From: JAYZDK01 sp964604165
Lineage (GTDB): Bacteria; Myxococcota_A; UBA796; CAJQPC01
Direction: 5' to 3'
DNA length: 64,000 nucleotides
Assembly (NCBI GenBank): GCA_964604165.1
Contig: CAZRYF010000017.1
Location: 5,696 to 69,695 of the forward strand
Under the pieces are notes generated by a model. The model ran no database searches and had not been told where the DNA came from. It saw nothing but the letters and a program-made list of their open reading frames with translations. Shown one piece after another: positions 7,483 to 15,963 of the stretch; the stretch's first letter is position 1, and each line of letters begins with the position of its first letter. Made by a program: the position numbers and the translations under genes.

Positions 7483-8798
7483 AGACTCTCTCTCGCCGGG
7501 CGCTGCTGCGTGGAATGGGCCGCACCGGGGTGGTGGGGATCGCCCTGCCCTGGCTGGAGATCATGGCGGGCTCGGGAAACGCTCGGGCGTGCGGCGGACT
7601 GCCCAAGCGGTTTGGCCTGTGGTTCTGGGGGAACGGAAACCTGCCCGAATACTGGAACCCAACCACCACGGGGGAAGGGGACGAATGGAGCCTCTCCGAG
7701 CAGCTCGCGCCCCTCGCAGACCACAAAGCCAAGATCTCCGTGATCAGCGGCATGACCGTCCGAGTCCCCAACGACGAACCCCACGACTCGGGCATGGCGG
7801 GCATCCTGACCGGTTCGGCGCTCCTCATGAACGGCGAGGACTACACGGTCCAGGCCCCCACCATCGACCAGGTCATCGCCAATGAGATCGGGGGCGACAC
7901 CCTGTACCGCTCCCTCCAAACTGCCGCCTCAGACTGCACTGGCCGCTCCTTCAACGGACCCGACAGCAAGAACCCTCCGGAGACAGACCCGTTTGCGCTG
8001 TACGAGCGGCTCTTTGGAGACACCTTTCGGGAGCCAGGAGAAGAAGGAATCGTGGACCCGAGACTGGGTCTGCGGCGAAGCGTGCTGGACTCGGTGATGA
8101 CGGACATCGCAGCTTTGGAGGGAAAGCTCGGGAGCGCGGACCGAACGCGCCTCGACCAGCACCTGGCCGGCATTCGGGAGCTGGAGATCCGCCTCGCCCG
8201 CCTGGAGGAGGATCCGCCCAACCTCGCTGCCTGTGCTCGACCCATTGAGCCCGCCGGACCGTTTGAGAACGTGGAGGGCCGGACCCTGGTGCGGGAGCGG
8301 AATCTGGCCATGGCCGAGCTGACCGCCATGGCTCTGGCCTGCGACCAGACCCGCGTGTTCGCCCACTTCCTCTCAGATCCCGTCAAGGACATCCTCTTTC
8401 CCGGGGTCAGCGCGAGCCACCACGACCTGACCCACAACGAGGCCGAGCCCCAGCCGGAGTGCCACGACATCAACCTGCAGCTCATGGAGTGCCTTGCGGA
8501 CTTTCTCTCGGCCCTCGACTCGGTGCCGGAAGGGGACGGAACCCTGCTGGATCACTGCGTCCTGATGGCAGTCTCTGAGGTCAGCAAGGGACGCACCCAC
8601 TCCTTGGACGACCTGCCGATTCTCGTGGCGGGCGGGGGGTGCGGCACCTTGAAGACCGACCTTCACTACCGGTCCGCCGGCCAGGAGAATGCCTCCATGG
8701 TGCTGCTGTCCCTGATTCGCGCCATGGGCATTCTCCGGGCAGATTTTGGGACCGAGGACGCCTGGACCGACCAGGGCCTCTCGGCCCTCGAGGCATAG
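7479..8798 (+). CDS. DUF1552 family protein with Tat-like signal
   Basis: 439 residues from the GTG at 7479, which overlaps the stop of the DUF1592 gene (GTGA) and is preceded by GGGGAGG. The N-terminus LSRRALLRGMGRTG is a twin-arginine signal followed by a hydrophobic stretch, so the protein is probably exported folded. FGLWFWGNGNLPEYWNP and HDSGMAGILTGSA are typical DUF1552 blocks, and HHDLTH with later conserved acidic and His residues resembles a metal site of the alkaline-phosphatase/sulfatase fold. It is the standard partner of DUF1592 proteins. Biochemical function not established. Confidence 0.88.
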   Translation: MKTLSRRALLRGMGRTGVVGIALPWLEIMAGSGNARACGGLPKRFGLWFWGNGNLPEYWNPTTTGEGDEWSLSEQLAPLADHKAKISVISGMTVRVPNDEPHDSGMAGILTGSALLMNGEDYTVQAPTIDQVIANEIGGDTLYRSLQTAASDCTGRSFNGPDSKNPPETDPFALYERLFGDTFREPGEEGIVDPRLGLRRSVLDSVMTDIAALEGKLGSADRTRLDQHLAGIRELEIRLARLEEDPPNLAACARPIEPAGPFENVEGRTLVRERNLAMAELTAMALACDQTRVFAHFLSDPVKDILFPGVSASHHDLTHNEAEPQPECHDINLQLMECLADFLSALDSVPEGDGTLLDHCVLMAVSEVSKGRTHSLDDLPILVAGGGCGTLKTDLHYRSAGQENASMVLLSLIRAMGILRADFGTEDAWTDQGLSALEA

Positions 8799-8804
8799 GA
8801 CCCC

Positions 8805-9656
8805 ATGCCCATCGCCATCTTGTCTCTTCTGTTCTCTCTTGGGGCCTGCCAGGACGAACCACAAGAGCGACAGCCAGGTGCCTGCTCCGGCACAGAAGAG
8901 AACGCGGTGGCGCTGATCACAAGCCTGCGGTTTGGAAGGGAGCATGAAGACGGCACCGCCCCAGGATTCGACCTGGACAACGACGTGTCCTCCATGGGCG
9001 GAACCACCGGGTGTGGGCGACCGGACCACGTGGATCCCGATGGAGTGGAGGGTATCGACAACGCGTTCGCACGCATCGTGCCCTTGCTCGATCAAACCGA
9101 AGCGGTGGCGGTGGAAGGCATCGTGCTGGACCACATCCAGAGCGGGGAGCTGCTCCTGGTGATTGAGCTGGAGGATCTGGACGACCCAATCGACGATGCC
9201 TGCGTGAATGTAACGTTGGGGCGTGGAAAGGGGGAGGTACTCCAGTCCGCCGATGCAGATCTCATGCCCAACCAGACGTTTGAGCGGGACAGGGACTTGC
9301 CTTCAAGTCAGGTGTTGGAGGCTGTGCTCCAGGACGGCCGAGTGGATGCAGCCCCAGTGCAATTCTCCATGCCCATCAACATCTTTGGAGTGGAGTTGGA
9401 CCTGCAGCTGAGAGATGGCGCGGTGCGAGTGCAGATCGCAGAGGATGGATCCATGTCCGGCTTCGTAGCCGGGGGCGTTGAAATCGACTCCATCCTGGAC
9501 ATCGTCTACAACAACGCGGTGGGGGATGAGGTCCAGGAGCTGTTGGACGGTATGCTTCGGGCTTCGGCGGACCTGGATCCCGACGGCGACGGCACCTGTG
9601 ACCACATTTCGGCCACGTTGGAGTTCGACGCCACCCCGGCGTTTCTCTACGAGTAG
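8805..9656 (+). CDS. Lipoprotein of unknown function downstream of DUF1552
   Basis: 283 residues with a clear lipoprotein signal, MPIAILSLLFSLGAC. The mature protein is acidic, with DLDPDGDGTCDHIS and DLDDPIDDACV segments that could bind calcium. It ends in a pattern (SATLEFDATPAFLYE) that I have the impression recurs in myxobacterial lipoproteins. It starts six bases after the DUF1552 stop, so it is probably cotranscribed with the DUF1592/DUF1552 pair. No enzymatic motif is visible. Confidence 0.75.
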   Translation: MPIAILSLLFSLGACQDEPQERQPGACSGTEENAVALITSLRFGREHEDGTAPGFDLDNDVSSMGGTTGCGRPDHVDPDGVEGIDNAFARIVPLLDQTEAVAVEGIVLDHIQSGELLLVIELEDLDDPIDDACVNVTLGRGKGEVLQSADADLMPNQTFERDRDLPSSQVLEAVLQDGRVDAAPVQFSMPINIFGVELDLQLRDGAVRVQIAEDGSMSGFVAGGVEIDSILDIVYNNAVGDEVQELLDGMLRASADLDPDGDGTCDHISATLEFDATPAFLYE

Positions 9657-9675
9657 CCCGCTCCCCCGGGCGAAC

Positions 9676-10050
9676 CTACGCCGCCGCCTCCTCGTACTGC
9701 CCCACGCGCATGCGCTGTCGGTACTCGGCCATGTGCAGTTCCAGGGCCTCGTCATGGCCAAAGCGGTAGAGCAGCATCATACCCACCAGGTCCGCCATCT
9801 CCTCGGACTCGCTTCCTGTGTGGATGTGGGCCACCTCGTGGGCGAGAATCACCAACAGGTGGGCCTGGGTGAACCAGCCCTGATCGAGAAGCGTGGCATC
9901 CAACACGATGAAGGGACGCTCCACCTCTTCGCCATAAACCGCAAAGGCATGGGTGCCCCACTCGGCCACTCCGTCGATCTCGTCGGGCCGCACGATGAGC
10001 ACATCAATGCCAGCATCCAGTGGACACTCAATCAACAACGGATTCCCCAA
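9676..10050 (-). CDS. Small HExxH metallopeptidase-like protein, start uncertain
   Basis: The C-terminal part contains HEVAHIH, a zincin HExxH motif, followed by SESEEMADLVGMMLLYRFG, where one of the acidic residues could be the third zinc ligand, as in other compact zincins. The frame is open to 10368, but there it overlaps the lipoprotein gene, and codons between about 10060 and 10170 are poor in G/C at third positions, so I place the start at the TTG at 10050 (GGAG about 11 bases upstream). That gives 124 residues and no signal peptide. A longer form, or decay of the N-terminus, is possible. Confidence 0.55.
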   Translation of the reverse strand: MGNPLLIECPLDAGIDVLIVRPDEIDGVAEWGTHAFAVYGEEVERPFIVLDATLLDQGWFTQAHLLVILAHEVAHIHTGSESEEMADLVGMMLLYRFGHDEALELHMAEYRQRMRVGQYEEAAA

Positions 10051-10169
10051 GGCGACGAAAACTCCACGAATGACTTCTCCAGCCCAGGGATCGGCTTCTT
10101 TGTTAAGAAACCAAAGAAGGAATTGAGAAGTCGACGGGGAAGCTTGATTTTGGGGGGCGAAATTGCCCG

Positions 10170-10673
10170 CTAAAAGCTGTACTCCACGGTCTCCCCCCCA
10201 ATGTGGACCATGATGGTGGGGGTGCTGGTGGGGTAGCTCGCCTGGTAGGACGTGCGCATGGCGCTGAGGTCGAAGGTGTGGGTCTCGGTGAAGTAGGCCT
10301 GGCACATCTCGCCCAGTCCGTCGTGATCCAGTTGAAGGGTCACCTGGACCGGAAGGGACTCCATCCACATGCCGTTCCAGCAGAGGTCCACCGGGTGGTT
10401 TCCGCTACAACCGCTGTAGCCCACCTCCACCAGGAGATCATCGCCGGACATGGAGGCGGAGAGGACGCTGATGGGATCTGAGGGAAGACCGGTGGGGCAG
10501 GAGAGGTCAGCGTCTGCATCTGCGTCTGCATCTGCGTCTGCATCTGCGTCTGCGTCTGCGTCTGCGTCTGCATCCGCGTCTGCGTCGGCCTGGGTGTCGC
10601 CCGTGTCCCCTGTGTCCTCTGGAACTGGACAACCAAGAAGCAGCAGAAAAATACCGGCAGCCCATCGAGTCAT
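10170..10673 (-). CDS. Lipoprotein with Asp-Thr-Gly linker and long Asp-Ala repeat
   Basis: 167 residues. The signal MTRWAAGIFLLLLGC gives a lipidated Cys, followed by PEDTGDTGDTQ and a run of about 13 Asp-Ala pairs, then a globular C-terminal domain of about 110 residues beginning LSCPTGLPSDP with cysteines in SGCSGNHPVDLCWNG. The DA run is probably a flexible acidic spacer that holds the domain away from the membrane. The domain looks like a beta-rich extracellular fold; I do not recognise it. The repeat is made of GCATCT and GCGTCT hexamers and should vary in length by slippage. Confidence 0.8.
   Translation of the reverse strand: MTRWAAGIFLLLLGCPVPEDTGDTGDTQADADADADADADADADADADADADADADLSCPTGLPSDPISVLSASMSGDDLLVEVGYSGCSGNHPVDLCWNGMWMESLPVQVTLQLDHDGLGEMCQAYFTETHTFDLSAMRTSYQASYPTSTPTIMVHIGGETVEYSF
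10510..10588. repeat. Hexanucleotide tandem repeat coding for Asp-Ala
   Basis: About 13 tandem copies of GC(A/G)TCT on the plus strand, read as alternating Ala and Asp codons on the minus strand inside the lipoprotein gene at 10170-10673. The mixture of GCATCT and GCGTCT units shows past block duplications (alternating first, then a run of GCGTCT). Unit length is a multiple of three, so length changes keep the frame. Confidence 0.9.
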
Positions 10674-10731
10674 CGCGCCCTCCAGGTGTCCATTCTAGAC
10701 GCTCCCCTTCACAAGGCGCTACTCTCGGGGC

Positions 10732-11280
10732 ATGTGGATGGCACTTCTTCTTTCACCCTTGTGGGCCGCCCCCCCCGCCGCCCCCGTGGCCAAGGTGGGC
10801 AGCTGCCCATCGGGGTACGCCACCAGCGGCTCTTTTTGCAACCCGACCGGAAACGCCCGACCGGCTGTCGCCAAGGTCGGAAGCTGCCCCTCCGGCTATG
10901 CCACCAGCGGCGCCTACTGCCTGGCCTCCAGCGACCGTGCAGGACACGCAGTCCAGAAGATTGGATCCTGTCCCTCCGGCTACGCCACCAGTGGCGCGTA
11001 CTGCTTGAAGTCGGGTGCTGGACACCACGTGCACGAGAGTGCGATCGCTCTCGAAAAAATCGGCTCCTGTCCCTCTGGCTACGTCACAAGCGGCAGCTAC
11101 TGCAACCCCAGCCCGAGCGCCCGGCCAGCTGTCGCCAAGGTCGGAAGCTGCCCCTCCGGCTATGCCACAAGTGGAGCGTACTGTGTGGCCAGCTCAGACA
11201 ACGCAGGCACCGCCCTGCCCAAATCCGGCAGCTGCCCCTCCGGCATGGTGACAAGCGGGGCCTACTGCCTGAAGCGCTGA
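10732..11280 (+). CDS. Exported protein made of six GSCPSGYATSGAYC repeats
   Basis: 182 residues. A short signal peptide (MWMALLLSPLWAAPPAAP) is followed by six units of about 23-33 residues, each with the core K-x-GSCPSGYATSGAYC and a variable tail such as NPTGNARPA or LASSDRAGHA. Every unit has two Cys eleven residues apart, so each may form a disulfide-closed loop in the periplasm or outside the cell. Units 1 and 4, and units 2 and 5, share tails, which points to a duplicated block of three. I recognise the CPSGY...C style of repeat from other bacterial secreted proteins but not a function. Confidence 0.85.
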   Translation: MWMALLLSPLWAAPPAAPVAKVGSCPSGYATSGSFCNPTGNARPAVAKVGSCPSGYATSGAYCLASSDRAGHAVQKIGSCPSGYATSGAYCLKSGAGHHVHESAIALEKIGSCPSGYVTSGSYCNPSPSARPAVAKVGSCPSGYATSGAYCVASSDNAGTALPKSGSCPSGMVTSGAYCLKR

Positions 11281-11288
11281 CGAAGCGT

Positions 11289-12479
11289 TCAAGCGTGGAG
11301 TGAAGCCTCCTTCGGCGCGAGGGAATCAAGGATCGGGGCAATCACCGTGTCAAAGGCCTGTCGCGCCAAGGAGCGGCGGGCCCGGGGTCCGAGAACGCCA
11401 AGTTCCTCCAGGTCCTCTCGACCCTCACCGGGTCCACCAGAGAGGAGCAGTCGGGACCTCTCGGACGCGAGCACCCGGTGCACTGTGTCCAGTCGGGTGG
11501 GGTCCTGGGACACCAGCCAACGCACGGTCTTCCACGCCAACCCCGCGTGGCGGGCCTCGTCGGACGCGATGACCTCGAAGGTCTCCTGCAAAAGTGGATC
11601 GGTGGCCTTCTGTGCGAGGAGCGCCGCCTCCACCGCGGCAAGGGTCTCGTTGACACACCCCTCCCGCACGGTCTCCACCAGGACCTCCTCGGGGGTGGAC
11701 TCAGAGGTGGCGCCGCTGGTGTCCAGAGGGCCCGGCCCCAGCGGTTCTCCATAGGCCGCCGCTATGGAAAAGCAGCGACGGGCGTGATCCAGCTCGTCTG
11801 CGATGGCCTGTTGGGTCGCCATGAGCAGATCCGGGGGTGCCCCCAGGTGCATCAACTGCATCAGGAAACGACCAAAGCTCGCGACGGACGCGTGCTCGGC
11901 CAGGGCTTGACGGGAGAAGTGAGCCGCCAGATAAGGGCGCAGCGCCAGAGGGACCTCTCTGAAAGACCTCGCGTCGCACCAATCCTCCCGGAACTCCACG
12001 CTCGCGGTGCGGGCATGGCCCTGGACCCGCAAGGGGCGTCCTTCCACCCACTCCGCCACGTTCACGAGGTCACAACAAGCTCCGTCCAACCACATGGGGC
12101 CGCAGGTGCGCCACATGTCGAACCCACCCGCCTCGTAGGCGTGGTCTGCGCTCCAGGCCGCTGCACTCTCATCAAAACAGTCATCGTCACAGGCCATGCA
12201 AGCTTCCATGTCCTCCACGTCCTCCTGACAATAGAGAATCTCGGATCCGTTGGAGGGATAGCCCGCTTCGTTCTCCTCGTAGGGAGCGGCCGCCTCCACA
12301 TCGGCCACATCACACTCCCCGTAGTTGTCCACGGGTCCAGCCTCACCGGTGTCGGCTGTGTCCGCGGTGTCCTTTCCATCCGTGTTGATCTGTCCCGTAC
12401 CGCAACCGGTGGCGAGGAGCGCGCCCAAACCCATGGCTGCTAGAATCTCTGCCCGCACGCGGTCCATCTGTCGTTCCAT
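11289..12479 (-). CDS. Lipoprotein with ferritin-like di-iron domain
   Basis: 396 residues from the ATG at 12479, which has AGGAGG before it; the open frame continues upstream without support. The lipobox is GALLATGC, followed by a DTADTADTGEAG linker. A Cys-rich middle part (CMACDDDC, CGPMWLDGACC) precedes a four-helix domain. EHASVASF, ADELDHARR, NETLAAVEAALL and ASDEARHAGLAW give two ExxH motifs plus partner Glu residues, the metal ligands of ferritin-like di-iron carboxylate proteins. It probably binds iron at the cell surface; oxidase or storage roles are both possible. Confidence 0.85.
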   Translation of the reverse strand: MERQMDRVRAEILAAMGLGALLATGCGTGQINTDGKDTADTADTGEAGPVDNYGECDVADVEAAAPYEENEAGYPSNGSEILYCQEDVEDMEACMACDDDCFDESAAAWSADHAYEAGGFDMWRTCGPMWLDGACCDLVNVAEWVEGRPLRVQGHARTASVEFREDWCDARSFREVPLALRPYLAAHFSRQALAEHASVASFGRFLMQLMHLGAPPDLLMATQQAIADELDHARRCFSIAAAYGEPLGPGPLDTSGATSESTPEEVLVETVREGCVNETLAAVEAALLAQKATDPLLQETFEVIASDEARHAGLAWKTVRWLVSQDPTRLDTVHRVLASERSRLLLSGGPGEGREDLEELGVLGPRARRSLARQAFDTVIAPILDSLAPKEASLHA

Positions 12480-12546
12480 CTCGGCCTCCTGCTTCCTGCC
12501 GCTCCCACCATACACCCGAATCTTCGGCCCCTGGTAGGCTGGCTTC

Positions 12547-13956
12547 ATGTGGGCTGGGCTGCTTCTCTTCGCTTGTCGGGGAAACCCGGTGCTGCCACCG
12601 CCGGACATCCTGGTGGTGGTGCTCGACACCGTGCGTGCCGATCGCCTCGCCACCTACGGCCACACCCGGGACAACAGCTACCAATTGACCGCCATCGCAG
12701 AGGCCGGCGTGCTGTTCTCCGAGGCCTGGGCCCCCAGCCCTTGGACCTGGCCATCTCATGGCAGCCTCTTCACAGGGGAGCCCCCGTGGGTCCACGGGGC
12801 ACACCGGGGGGCCGACCCGGAGGCGGGGCTGGCTTTGCCCGGACTGCCTCGAATGCTCCCCTTGCGAGAAGACCTGCCCACTCTGGCAGAGCGACTGGGT
12901 GAAGCAGGCTACCGAACGGCCTGCGTCTCCACCAACCTCTTGCTACAACCCAGCCTCGGTTTGACCCGGGGGTTTGGGCTGGCCGAAACCTTTGACTCGG
13001 ACCCTGAGACCGTCGCCCGAGCGCTCTCCATCCTGAAGACGGACGAGAAACAGCCGCTCTTTCTGTTCGTCAACCTCATGAGCGCACACACCCCCCACCA
13101 GATCCTGGACACGGTGCCCTGGTCCGCTTCGCACAGGGAGGCTCTCTCTCCTGGGGGATCATCGTCCCGGCTCGCCTTGGAGCAGGACGGGCACCTGGGG
13201 GCGTTCATCCACAACCAGGACCCGGCAGCGGGCCTGCCGATTGATGTGGCGCTGGCGGGGGGAAACACGGCACTCTCCAGCGAGGAACTGGAGATCCTCG
13301 GGGACCTTTACGACGGGGAGCTGGTGCGGCTGGACCACGCGTTGAAGGCCCTGGTGGAGGCATGGAATCCACGGGGGGAGAACAGCGTGATGGTGGTCAC
13401 GTCGGATCACGGAGAGGCGTTAGGAGAGCGGCAGCTCCTGGGCCACGGCACCACTGTCTGGCCGGAGATGCTCCGTGTGCCCCTGGTGGTGGCGGCTCCG
13501 GGCCGGTGGGAAGGAGGGCAGTCGGTGAAGCAGCCCGTGGCGCTGGAAGAGGTGTTCGATGCGGTCTTGGCCTTCGCCGGGAAGGGGACCGAGGGCGACT
13601 CACCTTTGCATGGGGCCCGGCTGGGCAGGCTCCGCAAGGATCCGATTCTGGCTGCTGTGCGCCCCCCCCCCTACTGGGGGCGAAATGTGGGGCCTGCGTT
13701 TGCGGGCAGATGGACCTTCCTCAAAGACGGTGACTGGAGCCTCGTGACCCAAGGGAATGGCACCCGCCAGCTCTTCCATGGGTCGGATCCAAGAATGACA
13801 AAGGACCGATCCGTCATCGACCCGGCCGCCCTGGAGAGGTTGACCCAGATCGCAGCCGCCACCTTCCAGGAGCGGGAGGCCACCGCGGCCGGTCCTGTCC
13901 CCCTGGAGGAGGACGTGGTCGAATCATTGCGGGCCCTAGGATACGTGTCTGACTGA
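12547..13956 (+). CDS. Sulfatase-family (alkaline phosphatase superfamily) lipoprotein
   Basis: 469 residues, lipobox MWAGLLLFAC. DILVVVLDTVRADRLATYG supplies the first metal-binding Asp, and VVTSDHGEALGERQLLGHG supplies the later Asp/His ligands, as in sulfatases and phosphonate hydrolases. The nucleophile region reads SPWTWPSHGSLFTG with Thr67 where sulfatases have Cys or Ser in C/S-x-P-S-R. Thr cannot become formylglycine, so this is more likely a phosphodiesterase or phosphoglycerol-transferase type enzyme than an arylsulfatase. It ends VESLRALGYVSD, the common C-terminus of this bacterial subgroup. Confidence 0.87.
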   Translation: MWAGLLLFACRGNPVLPPPDILVVVLDTVRADRLATYGHTRDNSYQLTAIAEAGVLFSEAWAPSPWTWPSHGSLFTGEPPWVHGAHRGADPEAGLALPGLPRMLPLREDLPTLAERLGEAGYRTACVSTNLLLQPSLGLTRGFGLAETFDSDPETVARALSILKTDEKQPLFLFVNLMSAHTPHQILDTVPWSASHREALSPGGSSSRLALEQDGHLGAFIHNQDPAAGLPIDVALAGGNTALSSEELEILGDLYDGELVRLDHALKALVEAWNPRGENSVMVVTSDHGEALGERQLLGHGTTVWPEMLRVPLVVAAPGRWEGGQSVKQPVALEEVFDAVLAFAGKGTEGDSPLHGARLGRLRKDPILAAVRPPPYWGRNVGPAFAGRWTFLKDGDWSLVTQGNGTRQLFHGSDPRMTKDRSVIDPAALERLTQIAAATFQEREATAAGPVPLEEDVVESLRALGYVSD

Positions 13957-13969
13957 ACCTGGAGTTGTC

Positions 13970-14794
13970 ATGCACCCATTTTTCATTCTCCTGGCCGTGG
14001 GTTGTTCAGGAAACGGTGACGAGGACCTGGGGTCGGACTGTGTGGAAGCCAGCTACTTCCCTGAAGTCACCGCCGACTCCGCCAACAGCGACTACCCGGA
14101 CCCGGAGGTCCAGGTCACTTGCACAGAAGACACGCTGCGAGTCCAATCCAACGGGATTCCAGACTACGAATACGTCGCCACCACCCCGAACGCTCTCCAA
14201 GCGCAGGATTGGGACTGGGAGTTCACTCGCTTCCCACAGCAAACGGGGGTGCAGGAGGACCTACCGCTCCTGGGGACGGCAGGATTCACCGTGAACGGAA
14301 TGCCGATCTACGGCCCCAACGAAGCAGATTTTCCAGACCCGTTTGGTGACCCGATCTTCAACGAGGTGACCGATACCTGCCAGGGGCATCCGGGCGGGAT
14401 GGGCGACTACCACTACCACGCACTGTTGGCAGCATGTGTCGTGGGGGCGGACAGCGGCGCTTCTGATCCATCTCCGGTCCTGGGCTTTGCCCTGGATGGG
14501 TACCCGATCTACGGTCCCCGAGGCTGTGCCGATACTGAGTGCACCGAGGTCGTGGAGTATCGGAGCAGCTGGGACACCACGGGCGACCCCACGACCCACG
14601 CCTGGGACGCCAACGAGTGCACCCGGGATGCCTGCGAGGAGGCCGAAGGCGAATACCTGGATCGCTGCAACGGCCGCACCGGCCCGGACGGAACCTACCG
14701 CTACCACGCAACATCCACCTTCCCCTACATCCTGGGCTGCTTCGCCGGGTCGCCCTCAGACGACGTAGGAGGAGGCGCCCCGCCTGCACAATGA
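13970..14794 (+). CDS. YHYH-domain lipoprotein
   Basis: 274 residues with a lipoprotein signal (FFILLAVGC). The YHYH domain is clear: GFTVNGMPIYGPNEA, GMGDYHYHALL, LGFALDGYPIYGPRG and GTYRYHATSTFPYILGCF. Proteins of this type are exported and their His-rich motif suggests a metal site, but no activity is established. Many Cys residues suggest disulfides outside the cytoplasm. It starts 13 bases after the sulfatase-like gene and is likely cotranscribed with it. Confidence 0.87.
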   Translation: MHPFFILLAVGCSGNGDEDLGSDCVEASYFPEVTADSANSDYPDPEVQVTCTEDTLRVQSNGIPDYEYVATTPNALQAQDWDWEFTRFPQQTGVQEDLPLLGTAGFTVNGMPIYGPNEADFPDPFGDPIFNEVTDTCQGHPGGMGDYHYHALLAACVVGADSGASDPSPVLGFALDGYPIYGPRGCADTECTEVVEYRSSWDTTGDPTTHAWDANECTRDACEEAEGEYLDRCNGRTGPDGTYRYHATSTFPYILGCFAGSPSDDVGGGAPPAQ

Positions 14795-14834
14795 GAGCCT
14801 ACTGAGTCGGCCAGTTTCGGGGGGGGGGGATGGC

Positions 14835-15932
14835 CTATCTCCCCTCGGAATGAGCCGATTCGGGGGCGCGGAAGCCGTCATGGAGGCGGGCGGTGGGAAA
14901 GGGCGGGACGGTGGCGTCGGGTACCAGGGGGGTGCCTGGCCAGCCGGCTTCCAAGAGTGCAAATGCGACGCCCTGGGCGATGGCCGCGTGGCCAGCCCCG
15001 GTGGGGTGGACTCCGTTCAGGAAGGCCCGCTCGCTGGAGAGGCCTGCCTTCGTCAGCGCATCACGGGCATCAACGATCGGCACCTTTCGGTGGCGGGCGA
15101 CCGCACGCTGGGCCGCGAGATACGCCTGCCAACGCTCCTGGCCTCGCCCCCCCTCCAGGCGCTCGGCATTGGCGGGCATCAACACCACGGCCCCGGCACC
15201 TTGCTCCGCAGCCCAGACCAACATGGCATCGAGGTTCGCTGCAAACTCCCGAGCTGACACCCGGCGCACGGTCCCGGCTTGGGGTGGTCCCCCCGGACGA
15301 AGGCGTGAAGCAGAACGAGCATCCGCCCCCGGCGCGAGGTAGCGCACAGCTTGAAACGAAGCCTCTCCAACCGGGGGACTCACAAACACCCGGGCCCGCC
15401 ACAAGAACCTCCCGATCGGACCCGCCACCCCCGATGGAAGAAGCTCATCCATCCAAACACGATCCGCCTGTGCGCTGAACATGGCGTCATTCCAAAGACC
15501 GCTCAACACCACCAGGTCGGGGGCAATGCGGGGCCCCTCCTCCCGAAGCAATTGAAGTGACTGGACCGAGGAGTACCCCGGGACCGCCCCACAGTGGACA
15601 TCCACAGCATGCCCCTTCTCCTTCAGGGCGTTGACCAGCCCCCGGTGCAGCGTGTCTTCCTCCCCGACATTGTGTCCAAAAACCACCGAATCCCCGAGGG
15701 TCAGCAGCTGCTCGCCACCACCTCCCAGAGCTGATTCCCGCAGACCATGGGTGTCGATTCTTGCAACAGTCTCTTCCTGATCCATCACTCCCGGCTTCAA
15801 GCCCCACAAGCGAGTGGGATGCGGGTGCATCAGCGTTCCCACCTCGGCACTCCACCTGGCCTCGAACCGGTGCCACTGCCAGGCCCGCCCCCCCAACAAG
15901 ACCACCACCAGGGCAAGAAGCCCCCACATCAA
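14835..15932 (-). CDS. SGNH/GDSL hydrolase with N-terminal membrane anchor
   Basis: 365 residues. One N-terminal membrane helix (MMWGLLALVVVLLGG) is followed by an SGNH domain. Block I is LLTLGDSVVFGHNV with the catalytic Ser; the block III Asn is in VLSGLWNDAMF; block V is FLNGVHPTGAGH with the catalytic His. The domain resembles membrane-anchored esterases or polysaccharide deacetylases of the SGNH family facing the periplasm. It lies 31 bases downstream of the coiled-coil lipoprotein gene and may be in its transcript. Confidence 0.85.
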   Translation of the reverse strand: MMWGLLALVVVLLGGRAWQWHRFEARWSAEVGTLMHPHPTRLWGLKPGVMDQEETVARIDTHGLRESALGGGGEQLLTLGDSVVFGHNVGEEDTLHRGLVNALKEKGHAVDVHCGAVPGYSSVQSLQLLREEGPRIAPDLVVLSGLWNDAMFSAQADRVWMDELLPSGVAGPIGRFLWRARVFVSPPVGEASFQAVRYLAPGADARSASRLRPGGPPQAGTVRRVSAREFAANLDAMLVWAAEQGAGAVVLMPANAERLEGGRGQERWQAYLAAQRAVARHRKVPIVDARDALTKAGLSSERAFLNGVHPTGAGHAAIAQGVAFALLEAGWPGTPLVPDATVPPFPTARLHDGFRAPESAHSEGR

Positions 15933-15963
15933 CCGGTCGAGCTTGGCCAGAAGACCCTCCGGG

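Noticed and set aside
10732..11280. Regularly spaced DNA repeats resembling a CRISPR array
   Set aside because: The repeats are codons of a signal-peptide protein with six Cys units; spacers are of protein-tail type and the unit is read in one frame throughout.
14819..14829. Run of 11 G
   Set aside because: It lies just after the stop of the SGNH hydrolase gene and between convergent genes; no promoter or phase-variable frame depends on it, and it may be a sequencing artefact.
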